From NCBI RefSeq assembly GCF_023914155.1, contig NZ_JAMWYS010000024.1:434001-498000 (forward strand): 64,000 nucleotides of DNA. The letters are read 5' to 3'. The translations under genes and the position numbers were made by a program. Below are positions 33,806-41,555 of this stretch, one piece after another. Source of the stretch: Solitalea agri. GTDB lineage: Bacteria; Bacteroidota; Bacteroidia; Sphingobacteriales; Sphingobacteriaceae. Under the pieces are notes generated by a model. It did no database searches. It saw nothing but the letters and a program-made list of their open reading frames with translations, and had not been told where the DNA came from. The stretch's first letter is position 1. Each line of letters begins with the position of its first letter.

Positions 33806-34011
33806 TTTGAAATCATCGATTTCGAAATCATCAATTTTGGAAGTGTACCCCGTTTGGCGAATTTTTGGTTTGGTATCGGGGTACCTGGTGTATAAGAAGA
33901 ATTATTTATTATTCTCCACTCTCACTCTACTCTCCTAATGAATTTCTAAGTAATTTTTTATCCAAATGGTTGTTTAATTAATATTCCTAATTCACTTTAG
34001 TCAGACCTTAT

Positions 34012-34037
34012 TACGAGCTGAGTTTCAGAAGGTTGCA
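34012..34037 (-). promoter_or_regulatory. ECF-sigma-like promoter, lipoprotein copy 1
   Basis: On the minus strand TGCAAC, 16 bases, CGTA. The same element (TGTAAC-N16-CGTA) lies at the same place before copies 2 and 3 within a conserved block of about 40 bases (AACCTTCTGAAACTCAG in the spacer). The spacing and the CGTA -10 box fit extracytoplasmic-function sigma promoters rather than the housekeeping TAnnTTTG type. The leader from here to the start codon is about 300 bases. Confidence 0.5.
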
Positions 34038-34456
34038 AAAAATTTTACTTTTCCATTTTTTATACTAATAAGCATAAGTTGTATTTTGTAGTTAAGCAAA
34101 AATTCGTTTCGCTTAAATAAAAAAGATTCCAATAGCCTTACAAAGCAGTGACAATCATCTGATAATGTAACACGTACACTAACTATTGAGCTATTATTTC
34201 ACCTAGAAATAGCTTATCCTATCCTAATTTTCCTTTAAATAATCGCACTACTAATCTCAATGTCAATCAAAGGAGGCCAATGACTTAGCCTATCCGAAGC
34301 CATTGATATTGAACTAAAAGAAGGAGTGACTCCCGAATAATAATGGCATTTTTGGCAGTTTAGCTGGACCGGATAATATGAAGAGCCTATATTATTTTTG
34401 TGTTTATTGGCGTTAATCTGCTCTTCCTATCCTTAAACAGGCTATATATTAGTATT
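34038..34456. other. Non-coding gap between lipoprotein copies 1 and 2
   Basis: About 420 bases upstream of the copy-1 promoter. AT-rich, with no open frame, tRNA or repeat that I can support. Confidence 0.6.
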
Positions 34457-34493
34457 AAAAAAGGGTTCCTGATTTGCATCAGGACCCCCTTTT
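34457..34493 (-). terminator. Terminator of beta-helix lipoprotein 2
   Basis: AAAAAAGGGTTCCTGAT, loop, ATCAGGACCCCCTTTT (34457-34493). On the minus strand the stem runs into T residues. Paralogue of the copies at 31977, 36873 and 39093. Confidence 0.85.
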
Positions 34494-34516
34494 AATACGA
34501 TAATCTTAATAAGAAC

Positions 34517-36199
34517 CTACAAAGAAGTTGAAGGTCCTGGGTTTATAGTTGCCATACCAATAGAATAGGTATTGCCTGAAATTGTATTATTGGTTGCATA
34601 CAAGTTCAATGCAGCCGACTGTGAAGTGTGAATAAACTTGTTGTTTTGAATAGTTGTACCATTTTTAGGAGTACCACGAACTGTGATCGCTTTATAAGCT
34701 TTCATATAGAAGGTATTATCGTGTACGTTTACATAATCACCAGCTGTATATTGAGCTCCATCGCCACCATCACCATGCATATCAAATGAGTGCTCAGTAG
34801 CATTTGGCATTACCACATTATAAGCTGCCTCGTAACCTGAGCCTGCAATACCTGAACCTGCAATAGCATGACGGTTATAATCAAAATAATTATTGTTGAT
34901 TACTGCAAAGGCTTGAGCAATGCTGATTCCGTAACCTAAACCACTTTGTTGATTATGGTGGAAATAGCTATCGTGTATTTTAACATTGGTGGCTCCGCCC
35001 GACAAGTAAACACCGGCATGATTCCATCCGAATACCTCACAATTAGCCACTTCAAGATTGCTGAATGTTGAGTAAATACCACGGCAATAAGTTGATGAGC
35101 TACGGTCAGTACTGGTTGATGCTCCACGAACACGTAAACCAATTACCTTAACACCTGCACCTCCAGCTTGTAACATAATACCATGAGAAACATTGGTGGT
35201 ATAGATCATACCTCCAAGGATCGCATTGTTACCACGACCACTCATTAAGGTAACACCTGCAGGAATTTTAACGGTGCCTTGACCAGTCAAATCAATCTGA
35301 GCATTATCATCAACATAAATAACCTCGCCGCTTTTTGCTTTAGATATAGCAGTTTTTAATTCTGAGGCGGTTTTAACAAGGTAATTATAAGAAATACTAG
35401 GCGTGGTTGGTGTAGTAGGAGTTGAAGGTGGCGTTGTAGGCGTAGTAGGTGGCGTCACTATTGTTTCGATTGTTTCCTGAACGATCAAGGTATTTAACCA
35501 GAAATTAGGTGAAGTTGTATTTTTTGCGCCTTTTGAAACTTCAATTCTAATTTTACCTGAAGCATTCGGTTTTACTGCATTGATACTTGCAATTTTAGTA
35601 GTATTATTTGCTGGCTCAATCAAAACCGTTTGGGTGGTTGCTCCAATAATTTTATACTGAGTTTCCAATGAGCCGCTAAAATTCATTCTTGAAGCAAAGA
35701 ATGACAGATTATAATTGCTGGTGGCCGTTAATCCTGAAAGTTCAATTGCTGCAGTTGTAACCGATCCATAGAATAAATCGGCTGCTGCAGTTTGTGGAAT
35801 ACCTAATGTACTTGGATAAGTGTTTGAGTTGGTATAAACTCCTTTAAAAGCTGCAACAGTTGCAAGTTTTACAGCTGTTACTGTTCCCTTGTTAAAATCT
35901 TTTAAGGCAACAGGCGTAGACACTCCCATTGATCCTAAATTATAATTGGTTGGAGCTGTTGATCCACCAAAGTCTACACGCACATCAACGCCGGTACTTG
36001 TAGCATCTATAGCCAAATTACCTGTTGATAACTCTTCGTTTAATGAAGATTCAGGTAAAACGCTCTCTGCTTCTTCTTTACCACAGGATGTTAAAATACT
36101 AGATCCGGCAATAATCGCTGCTAATGCCAATGACAATGCTTTTTTACTGCGCTTTAAGTTCAATTTTTCTACGGGTTTAATCTCTGATACCAATGGCAT
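34517..36199 (-). CDS. Parallel beta-helix surface lipoprotein, copy 2
   Basis: A 560-residue paralogue of the protein at 32038 with the same order: basic N-terminus and lipobox LTSC, jelly-roll-like domain starting GVDVRVDFGGSTAPTNYNLG, Thr/Pro linker (PPTTPTTPPSTPTTPTTP), and the beta-helix from VKTASELKTAISKAKSGEVI to NTISGNTYS. Differences from copy 1 are scattered, with an extra DRS near GASTSTDRSSSTYC. Retains NYFDYNRHAIAGSGIAGSGY and HSFDMHGDGGDGAQYTAGDY, the most constant part of all copies. Starts MPLVSEIK. The lipobox and location of the linker fit a surface-exposed protein. Its leader and promoter are also copies of those of lipoprotein 1. Confidence 0.8.
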   Translation of the reverse strand: MPLVSEIKPVEKLNLKRSKKALSLALAAIIAGSSILTSCGKEEAESVLPESSLNEELSTGNLAIDATSTGVDVRVDFGGSTAPTNYNLGSMGVSTPVALKDFNKGTVTAVKLATVAAFKGVYTNSNTYPSTLGIPQTAAADLFYGSVTTAAIELSGLTATSNYNLSFFASRMNFSGSLETQYKIIGATTQTVLIEPANNTTKIASINAVKPNASGKIRIEVSKGAKNTTSPNFWLNTLIVQETIETIVTPPTTPTTPPSTPTTPTTPSISYNYLVKTASELKTAISKAKSGEVIYVDDNAQIDLTGQGTVKIPAGVTLMSGRGNNAILGGMIYTTNVSHGIMLQAGGAGVKVIGLRVRGASTSTDRSSSTYCRGIYSTFSNLEVANCEVFGWNHAGVYLSGGATNVKIHDSYFHHNQQSGLGYGISIAQAFAVINNNYFDYNRHAIAGSGIAGSGYEAAYNVVMPNATEHSFDMHGDGGDGAQYTAGDYVNVHDNTFYMKAYKAITVRGTPKNGTTIQNNKFIHTSQSAALNLYATNNTISGNTYSIGMATINPGPSTSL

Positions 36200-36239
36200 G
36201 ATCAGCTGGTTTAATTGTTATACATTTGGTTAATTATCT

Positions 36240-36299
36240 TTACTTTTTGTTCAAAAAAGACAAAGCACTTCCTTTCAAGCCTTTTTCAAGACCTGTCAT
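36240..36299 (-). CDS. Conserved 19-codon leader ORF, copy 2
   Basis: MTGLEKGLKGSALSFLNKK, stop 40 bases before lipoprotein 2, the same spacing as in copy 1. The frame is open further upstream with a translation similar to copy 1 (IRKRGYSSKINDFK before the Met). A separate 15-codon frame with its own ATG (AGGAGATGAAAATGAG in the leader) lies farther upstream and is not conserved as protein. Confidence 0.45.
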   Translation of the reverse strand: MTGLEKGLKGSALSFLNKK

Positions 36300-36501
36300 T
36301 TTGAAATCATTAATTTTGGAAGAGTACCCCCTTTTACGAATTGTTTGGTTTGGGTTTGGTATGGGGTACTTAAGTGTACGAGAGATATGATCTAATAATC
36401 TCTACTCTCATTTTCATCTCCTAATGGATATATAGAAGTAAATTTTTGTTAAGATTTTTGCATTTACCTATCTCCTCATTTTATGTTTAATCCACCCTTA
36501 G

Positions 36502-36527
36502 TACGAACTGAGTTTCAGAATGTTACA
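36502..36527 (-). promoter_or_regulatory. ECF-sigma-like promoter, lipoprotein copy 2
   Basis: Minus strand TGTAAC-N16-CGTA with ATTCTGAAACTCAGTT as spacer, equal in spacing to the elements at 34012 and 38835. It lies about 300 bases upstream of the lipoprotein start. The DNA from 36528 to 36872 beyond it holds nothing that I recognise. Confidence 0.5.
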
Positions 36528-36872
36528 AAAACATTTACTTTTCAATTTATTTTACTATTAATTAAAAAACATCTTTTATAATTAAGATAAATTTCATTTT
36601 ATTTTATAAAAATACCTTTCATGAATACTTTACAAAAACCCTCGATGCAGTTAAAACACTAACTATGAATGTGTTATCAGATTCACAAACCGATTATATT
36701 ATTCTACATTTTGTATTTAAATATCCCCAGCTTTTTTATCCACTTTATATACTATTTTGTGGATGTATGTTTATATAAAACCTTGGACCTGCTGGCGAAA
36801 GAAGCTGGTGAAAACAATTCTGATTCCTTTCAATGAACCTTAAATGGTTTGAATCACAGAAGTTCCAGAAGC

Positions 36873-36909
36873 AAAAAAGGGGCACTGATTTAAATCAGTG
36901 CCCCTTTTT
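36873..36909 (-). terminator. Terminator of beta-helix lipoprotein 3
   Basis: AAAAAAGGGGCACTGATTT and AAATCAGTGCCCCTTTTT, a near-perfect 18-bp stem with T/A tails. The word CAGAAGCAAAAA before it is shared with the copy at 39093. Confidence 0.88.
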
Positions 36910-36944
36910 AATATTATAAGAGATAATCTAATCTTAAAATAAGC

Positions 36945-38543
36945 TTACAATGCTGTTGCTGGTCCTGGGTTTACAGTAACAAGAGCTGTAGAATAAGTAT
37001 TTCCGGTAATTGTATTGTTGGTTGCATATAAATTTAATGCAGCTGCTTGTGAAGTATGCACAAATTTATTACTGCTAATAGTTGTACCATTCTTTGGAGT
37101 ACCACGTACAGTGATTGCTTTATAGGCCCCCATATAGAACGTGTTATCGTGAATATTTACATAATCACCAGCTGTATACTGAGCTCCATCACCTCCGTTT
37201 CCATGCATATCAAATGAATGCTCAGTAGCGTTTGGCATTACTGTATTAAATGCCGCCTCGTAACCCGAACCTGCAATACCTGAACCTGCTATACCGTGAC
37301 GATTATAATCAAAGTAATTATTGGTTATTACTGCATAAGCTTTATCAATACTGATTCCGTAACCTAAACCACTTTGCTGATTGTGATGAATGTAATTATC
37401 ATGTATTTGAACATTAGAGGCTCCTCCTGTTAAATAAATCCCAGCATGATTCCATCCAAAAATCTCGCAATTAGCCACTTCAAGATCGCTGAATATCGAA
37501 TAGATACCACGGCAATAAGATGAGCTACTACGAGCTGTGGTAGTTGATGCTCCTCTTACTCGTAGGCCAATTATTTTAACACCTGCACCATTTGCTTGTA
37601 GTAAATTACCATGAGAAACATTAGTAGTATAAATCATACCGCCAAGGATGCCTTTTTTTCCACGACCGCTCATTAACGTAACGCCTGCTGGGATTTTAAT
37701 AAAACCTTGACCAGTCATATCAATCTCAGCATTATCGTCAACATAAATAATCTCTCCACTTTTTGCTTTAGATGCAGCTGTTTTTAATTCTGCAACTGTT
37801 TTAACAACATAGCTATAATTAAAAGGAGTTTCCTTGATAATTAATGTATTTAACCAAAAATTACTTGATGCCGTATTCTTGGCTCCTTTAGTAACCTCAA
37901 TTCTAATTTTACCAGCATCATCAGGTGCGATTGCTTGGAGACTTGCAATTTGGGTGGTATTATTGGTTGGTTCGATCAAAACCGTTTGTGTTGTAGCCCC
38001 AATAACTTTATATTGAGTTTCTAATGAACCACTAAAATTCATTCTTGAAGCAAAAAATGAAAGATCATAAGTACTATTGGAAGTTAATCCTGAAATTTCC
38101 AATACTGATGCAGTGTTCGATCCATAAAATAGATCTGCAGCCGCGGTTTGTGGAATACCCAATTCAACAGGATAGGTTGTTGAATTTGTATAACTACCTT
38201 TAAAAGCTGCAACGGTGGCAAGCTTTACCTCCGTATCTATTCCTGTATTAAAATCTTTTAAAGCAACTGGAGAAGAAACGGCCAGTGATGCTGCATTATA
38301 ATTGGATGGAGGAGTTCCTCCAAAATCAATTCGCAAGTCAACGCCATCGGTTAATGTTGCTTCTGTGGATAAAACTTTTGATGATAGTTTTTCAGGTGAA
38401 ATTCCCTCTACTTCCCCTTTACTACACGAAGTTAAAATACCTGTTCCGGCAATTATCGCTGCTAATGCCAATGACAATACTCTCTTACTACGTTTTGCAT
38501 TCAAATTCTCTACATCTGGGTTAATTTCTGATACCGATGACAT
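36945..38543 (-). CDS. Parallel beta-helix surface lipoprotein, copy 3
   Basis: A 532-residue paralogue of copies 1 and 2. Same N-terminus (RSKRVLSLALAAIIAGTGIL, lipobox LTSC), jelly-roll-like domain (GVDLRIDFGGTPPSNYNAAS ... FWLNTLIIKE) and beta-helix (VKTVAELKTAASKAKSGEII ... NTITGNTYS). The Thr/Pro linker between the domains is missing: the two join through TPFNYSYV. It keeps NYFDYNRHGIAGSGIAGSGY. It is the most diverged of the three. Its leader ORF is frameshifted, unlike those of copies 1 and 2. Confidence 0.8.
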   Translation of the reverse strand: MSSVSEINPDVENLNAKRSKRVLSLALAAIIAGTGILTSCSKGEVEGISPEKLSSKVLSTEATLTDGVDLRIDFGGTPPSNYNAASLAVSSPVALKDFNTGIDTEVKLATVAAFKGSYTNSTTYPVELGIPQTAAADLFYGSNTASVLEISGLTSNSTYDLSFFASRMNFSGSLETQYKVIGATTQTVLIEPTNNTTQIASLQAIAPDDAGKIRIEVTKGAKNTASSNFWLNTLIIKETPFNYSYVVKTVAELKTAASKAKSGEIIYVDDNAEIDMTGQGFIKIPAGVTLMSGRGKKGILGGMIYTTNVSHGNLLQANGAGVKIIGLRVRGASTTTARSSSSYCRGIYSIFSDLEVANCEIFGWNHAGIYLTGGASNVQIHDNYIHHNQQSGLGYGISIDKAYAVITNNYFDYNRHGIAGSGIAGSGYEAAFNTVMPNATEHSFDMHGNGGDGAQYTAGDYVNIHDNTFYMGAYKAITVRGTPKNGTTISSNKFVHTSQAAALNLYATNNTITGNTYSTALVTVNPGPATAL

Positions 38544-38619
38544 GATGATTTGGTTTAATTGTTACACATTTAGTTAATAATATTTACTTTCGGGAACAAA
38601 GAAGACAAAGCGTTTCCAT

Positions 38620-38643
38620 TCAAGCCTTTTGAAGACCTGTCAT
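38620..38643 (-). pseudogene. Broken leader ORF, copy 3
   Basis: The equivalent of the 19-codon leader ORF starts MTGL at 38643 but a small indel (CTTCAAAAGGC instead of CTTGAAAAAGGC) brings a stop after QKA. The upstream in-frame translation is still G-F-S-S-K-I-N-D-F-K, as in the other copies. Confidence 0.45.
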
Positions 38644-38834
38644 TTTGAAATCATTAATTTTGGAAGAGAACCCGTTTGAGGAATTGTTTGGCTTAGTTAG
38701 TGTACCTTTGTGTACATGAGGAATAATCTAAAATCTCTGCACTCACCATCATCTCCTAATGAATTCTGAAGTAACTTTTTCTCTAAAATTTTCTCTCTAC
38801 CTATCTCCTTAATTCACATCTATTTAAATCTTAT

Positions 38835-38860
38835 TACGAACTGATTTTCAGAAGGTTACA
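38835..38860 (-). promoter_or_regulatory. ECF-sigma-like promoter, lipoprotein copy 3
   Basis: Minus strand TGTAAC-N16-CGTA with CTTCTGAAAATCAGTT as spacer; same geometry as 34012 and 36502. It is about 290 bases from the lipoprotein start. The DNA from 38861 to 39092 holds nothing that I recognise. Confidence 0.5.
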
Positions 38861-39092
38861 AAAAATTTACTTTTTAATTTAATTTACTATTAACGAAAAA
38901 ATCTTGCTTTACAGTTAACCAAAGATTCTTATAACTCAAAAAAGAGCGTTAAAATCTCTTCTTTTGAATCGATAAAAGCAATCCCTCCTCTCGATAGAAA
39001 GGCTTGGATCGATAGACATCCATTTGCACTTAAGAAAAAGTTCATTTTATTAATCATTAGAAGGCGCAAAACAGCCTATAAGTTGCAGAAGC

Positions 39093-39128
39093 AAAAAGGG
39101 TCGCTGATTTCAATCAGCGACCCTTTTT
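39093..39128 (-). terminator. Orphan terminator of the lost fourth copy
   Basis: AAAAAGGGTCGCTGA, six-base loop, TCAGCGACCCTTTTT: a perfect 15-bp stem of the same type as the terminators of lipoprotein copies 1-3, but now followed only by a gene remnant. Confidence 0.85.
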
Positions 39129-39130
39129 TG

Positions 39131-39216
39131 AATACTATAATAATGGATAATCTATTCTTAATTGGTTACATATAAGTTTAATGCTGCTTGCATAGTTGCA
39201 TAACCTAATTATTTAA
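39131..39216 (-). pseudogene. Remnant of a fourth beta-helix lipoprotein gene
   Basis: GGTTACATATAAGTTTAATG (from 39164) aligns with GGTTGCATATAAATTTAATG of copy 3 (from 37020). On the minus strand it reads QAALNLYVTN and stops, where copy 3 reads QAAALNLYATNNTITG. Only about 30 codons at the 3' end survive, in their right place before an intact family terminator. Confidence 0.65.
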
Positions 39217-39227
39217 TACCTTATGGA

Positions 39228-39602
39228 TTATAAGGTGTGTCCGTAGGCGGTATACGACTGAACAAAAAAAGGCTTCTTTTTTACCGGACTTATAAGATTA
39301 TAGGCTTTCTTATTGACTGTTATTGAAATGGCTTGCTTCTCTTTATAAATGCCAACCAGTACCTCGTGTTCTTCCTTGCTCAACAATTTGCTTGAAAATG
39401 CAAGCAATAAAATTAAAAGTAGCTGAACCCATGCAATAAGGGATGACCTTCTTACAAATGACACCTGAAACTTTTTAGACAATTCCTCTGATTTTTCCAT
39501 TGACGAAACATCTAAATGGGAATTGTCCCATTTAGGATCATCCAACTGGCTGTTACGATTCTCTAAAATAGAAGAATAGGAATAATTTGCACCTCTTTGC
39601 AT
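39228..39602 (-). CDS. Hypothetical single-span protein
   Basis: A 124-residue frame with one hydrophobic segment (SLIAWVQLLLILLLAFSS, residues about 53-70) and a 50-residue C-terminal part (EEHEVLVGIYKEKQAISITV ... PFFVQSYTAYGHTL). The N-terminal 40 residues are polar. No family recognised and no clear ribosome-binding site, so it may be a small membrane protein or chance. It immediately adjoins the lipoprotein remnant. Confidence 0.4.
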   Translation of the reverse strand: MQRGANYSYSSILENRNSQLDDPKWDNSHLDVSSMEKSEELSKKFQVSFVRRSSLIAWVQLLLILLLAFSSKLLSKEEHEVLVGIYKEKQAISITVNKKAYNLISPVKKKPFFVQSYTAYGHTL

Positions 39603-39983
39603 ATACTCTCAATTAGAATTGATTCTGAAATAAGATTCTTCTGCAAATGGATATCGAATATCTTTTTTACGGAGTGTAAAATCGATACCAGATTGATTCT
39701 GAACAAATTAAAAAATTTTCTTATTTACCCAATTTGCAGAGGTTTTTACCCGACAAAAATAGCCATATAAAAAACTATCTACAATACCTAGTTCTAGTGA
39801 TTTTTAAGATTCATAATTATTAAGCATTAAGTTTTAATAAATAGTTAAACAACTGTTTGTCAAATAAGTATTATAAAAAATAGATTAAAATTAGAAAAGG
39901 TCAATTGACTAGAAAATCCGGAAGTTTTCGAAGATTAAAGAGGTAAAAGATGAGACAATTACGCCTTCTCAATTGATGAAATT
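39603..39983. other. AT-rich intergenic region
   Basis: About 380 bases with two TTGATTCTGAA words and long A/T runs. I see no gene, hairpin or promoter that I can support. Confidence 0.6.
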
Positions 39984-40652
39984 TTACTTTTCAAACACCA
40001 AGGCATCGGGTTTGGCACCTAGATTTTCAAGCATCTTGCATATATCTTTAATAAACTTATCAGGGCCACATACATAAAAATGCTGATCGAAGTTTTTGAT
40101 CGTTTCCTTTAAGTAGCGCTCATCAATATAACGTTCTTTAAAGCTCATTACCGCTTCGCGGGTAAATACTTTATGAAAATCATTGCCTAACAATTCAGTG
40201 AATTCTTTATCAAGTATTACGTCGGATGTGGTTTTATTTGAAAAGATCAGTGAGTGGCCGGGAAGATCCCCTTTTACTTTTAAATCACGGATTATAGCAA
40301 TAAAGGGGGTTATGCCTGCTCCTCCGGCAATAAAAGCTCCTGGACCTTTATAGTTTATTGTTCCCCAAACATCATGAATAATCAGTTCTCCTCCAGCATT
40401 CAGCTTACCCAGTTCGTAAGTAACACCATCATGATCATTGTAAATTTTAATGGTAAATTCTAAATAATCCCACTGATTTAAACTGGTAAAAGTAAATGGT
40501 CGGCGCTCATCTTTCCATTTCTCATTATTGATGGCTACCTCAGTTGCTTGGCCGGGTTCAAAAGCGTAACCAACAGGCTTTTCCACCCTAAATCGTTTTA
40601 CATCATGTGTTACATACTCGGTGTGCAAGATTTTAACGAAATGCTCTTCCAT
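39984..40652 (-). CDS. Flavodoxin/ferredoxin-NADP reductase-like protein
   Basis: A 222-residue FNR-fold protein. The FAD domain (1-95) has RRPFTFTS, the R-x-Y/F-[ST]-x-x-S flavin motif, and the NAD(P) domain begins with FIAGGAGITPFIAIIRDL, typical of this group, and ends with HFYVCGPDKFIKDICKMLENLG. It moves electrons between NAD(P)H and a flavin or iron-sulfur partner. No 2Fe-2S domain is attached. Partner unknown. Monocistronic or co-transcribed with DUF4870 at 40712, 59 bases upstream. Confidence 0.87.
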   Translation of the reverse strand: MEEHFVKILHTEYVTHDVKRFRVEKPVGYAFEPGQATEVAINNEKWKDERRPFTFTSLNQWDYLEFTIKIYNDHDGVTYELGKLNAGGELIIHDVWGTINYKGPGAFIAGGAGITPFIAIIRDLKVKGDLPGHSLIFSNKTTSDVILDKEFTELLGNDFHKVFTREAVMSFKERYIDERYLKETIKNFDQHFYVCGPDKFIKDICKMLENLGAKPDALVFEK

Positions 40653-40711
40653 ATCATTTTTACAGGTTATTCATTATAAAAATTACAGTTAATAAAATGA
40701 ATTTCCTAGTG

Positions 40712-41050
40712 CTATTTTAAGAACTGAATCGTTAGTGGGTATTTAAAAAACTCGCCATTAGCAGCTTTTACCGCACCTATGACCGGCACAATAACCGTTA
40801 TCAAACCAATGATCAATAGAAAGCCGAGACCGATGAGTAATATGATTAGAATTCCTGCAACAATAGCGTAAATACTGAAGCTAATTTGAAAATTGATAAT
40901 TTCTTTGGCATGCGATTCAAGGTTAAGTATCTCATCCTTTTTAATCTGCCATAATACAATCGGCACCAAGAGCCCTCCAAATGGGAAAACAAAATGAGCG
41001 AGTTGGCTTAGGTGGGTAAACATTAAAAACTGATTATCTTCTCGTTGCAT
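40712..41050 (-). CDS. DUF4870 membrane protein
   Basis: A 112-residue protein with three membrane segments: THLSQLAHFVFPFGGLLVPIVLW, ISFSIYAIVAGILIILLIGLGF and IIGLITVIVPVIGAVKA, with the family pattern HAKEIINFQISFSIY between the first two. This fits DUF4870, small membrane proteins of unknown role. It precedes the reductase-like gene. Confidence 0.88.
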   Translation of the reverse strand: MQREDNQFLMFTHLSQLAHFVFPFGGLLVPIVLWQIKKDEILNLESHAKEIINFQISFSIYAIVAGILIILLIGLGFLLIIGLITVIVPVIGAVKAANGEFFKYPLTIQFLK

Positions 41051-41177
41051 TTGACTTTCAAGTATTTAAATGAAAATACACATGAATACTGACAATCCCA
41101 AAAACAGTATTAATGCACTAAAACTATTGGCATTTCAGTAATAGTAATTTTCAATTACTCTCAACAACTCTTATAGA

Positions 41178-41505
41178 CTATTCAAAACCATTTTTAAGTA
41201 CAATAGTACCACCTGCATTAAACTGTATTTCGATCAAACCATTATTAAGCTGATGAAGTGTTGCGCCATTCTCACCCTCCTTTATTAGTGTTTTAAACGG
41301 AGCTTTAAGAATCAGCTTACCTCCTTTTCGGCTTTTATTTTAACCTGTTGCGTAATCCAATTCTCTTTACTAGCACTAAGGAGAAAGGCTCCTTCAGTTC
41401 TTAGAATAAAAATAAACACTGCTTTGGTAAATTATCCCCTATAGTCTTCTGATTCCTTTTCGGTAAAACATAAAAATCATAAAGGTCCTGATCATTTGCC
41501 ACCTC
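41178..41505 (-). pseudogene. Remnant of a glycoside hydrolase C-terminal domain
   Basis: The minus strand translates, with at least one frameshift and in-frame stops, into recognisable protein: EVANDQDLYDFYVLP, then GAFLLSASKENWITQQVKIK, then KLILKAPFKTLIKEGENGAT and LIEIQFNAGGTIVLKNGFE before a stop at 41178-41180. The beta-sandwich style and the 'G.FL.SA....T..VKIKS...G.L.LK' pattern recall the C-terminal domain of GH95-type fucosidases or related glycosidases. The body of the gene is lost. It fills most of the 505-base gap 41051-41555. Confidence 0.55.
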
Positions 41506-41514
41506 AAACAAGAA

Positions 41515-41530
41515 AAGGCCTTTCGGCCTT
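41515..41530 (-). terminator. Terminator after lpxB
   Basis: On the minus strand AAGGCC-GAAA-GGCCTT followed by TTCTT, with a GNRA loop. It is 25 bases after the lpxB stop. Confidence 0.8.
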
Positions 41531-41555
41531 CTTAATATTCGATCTAACGAAAAGA

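Noticed and set aside
31977-39128. Array of similar hairpins at 31977, 34457, 36873 and 39093 as attachment or recombination sites
   Set aside because: Each lies just after a lipoprotein gene (or its remnant) with T runs on the right strand, so they are better explained as duplicated terminators.
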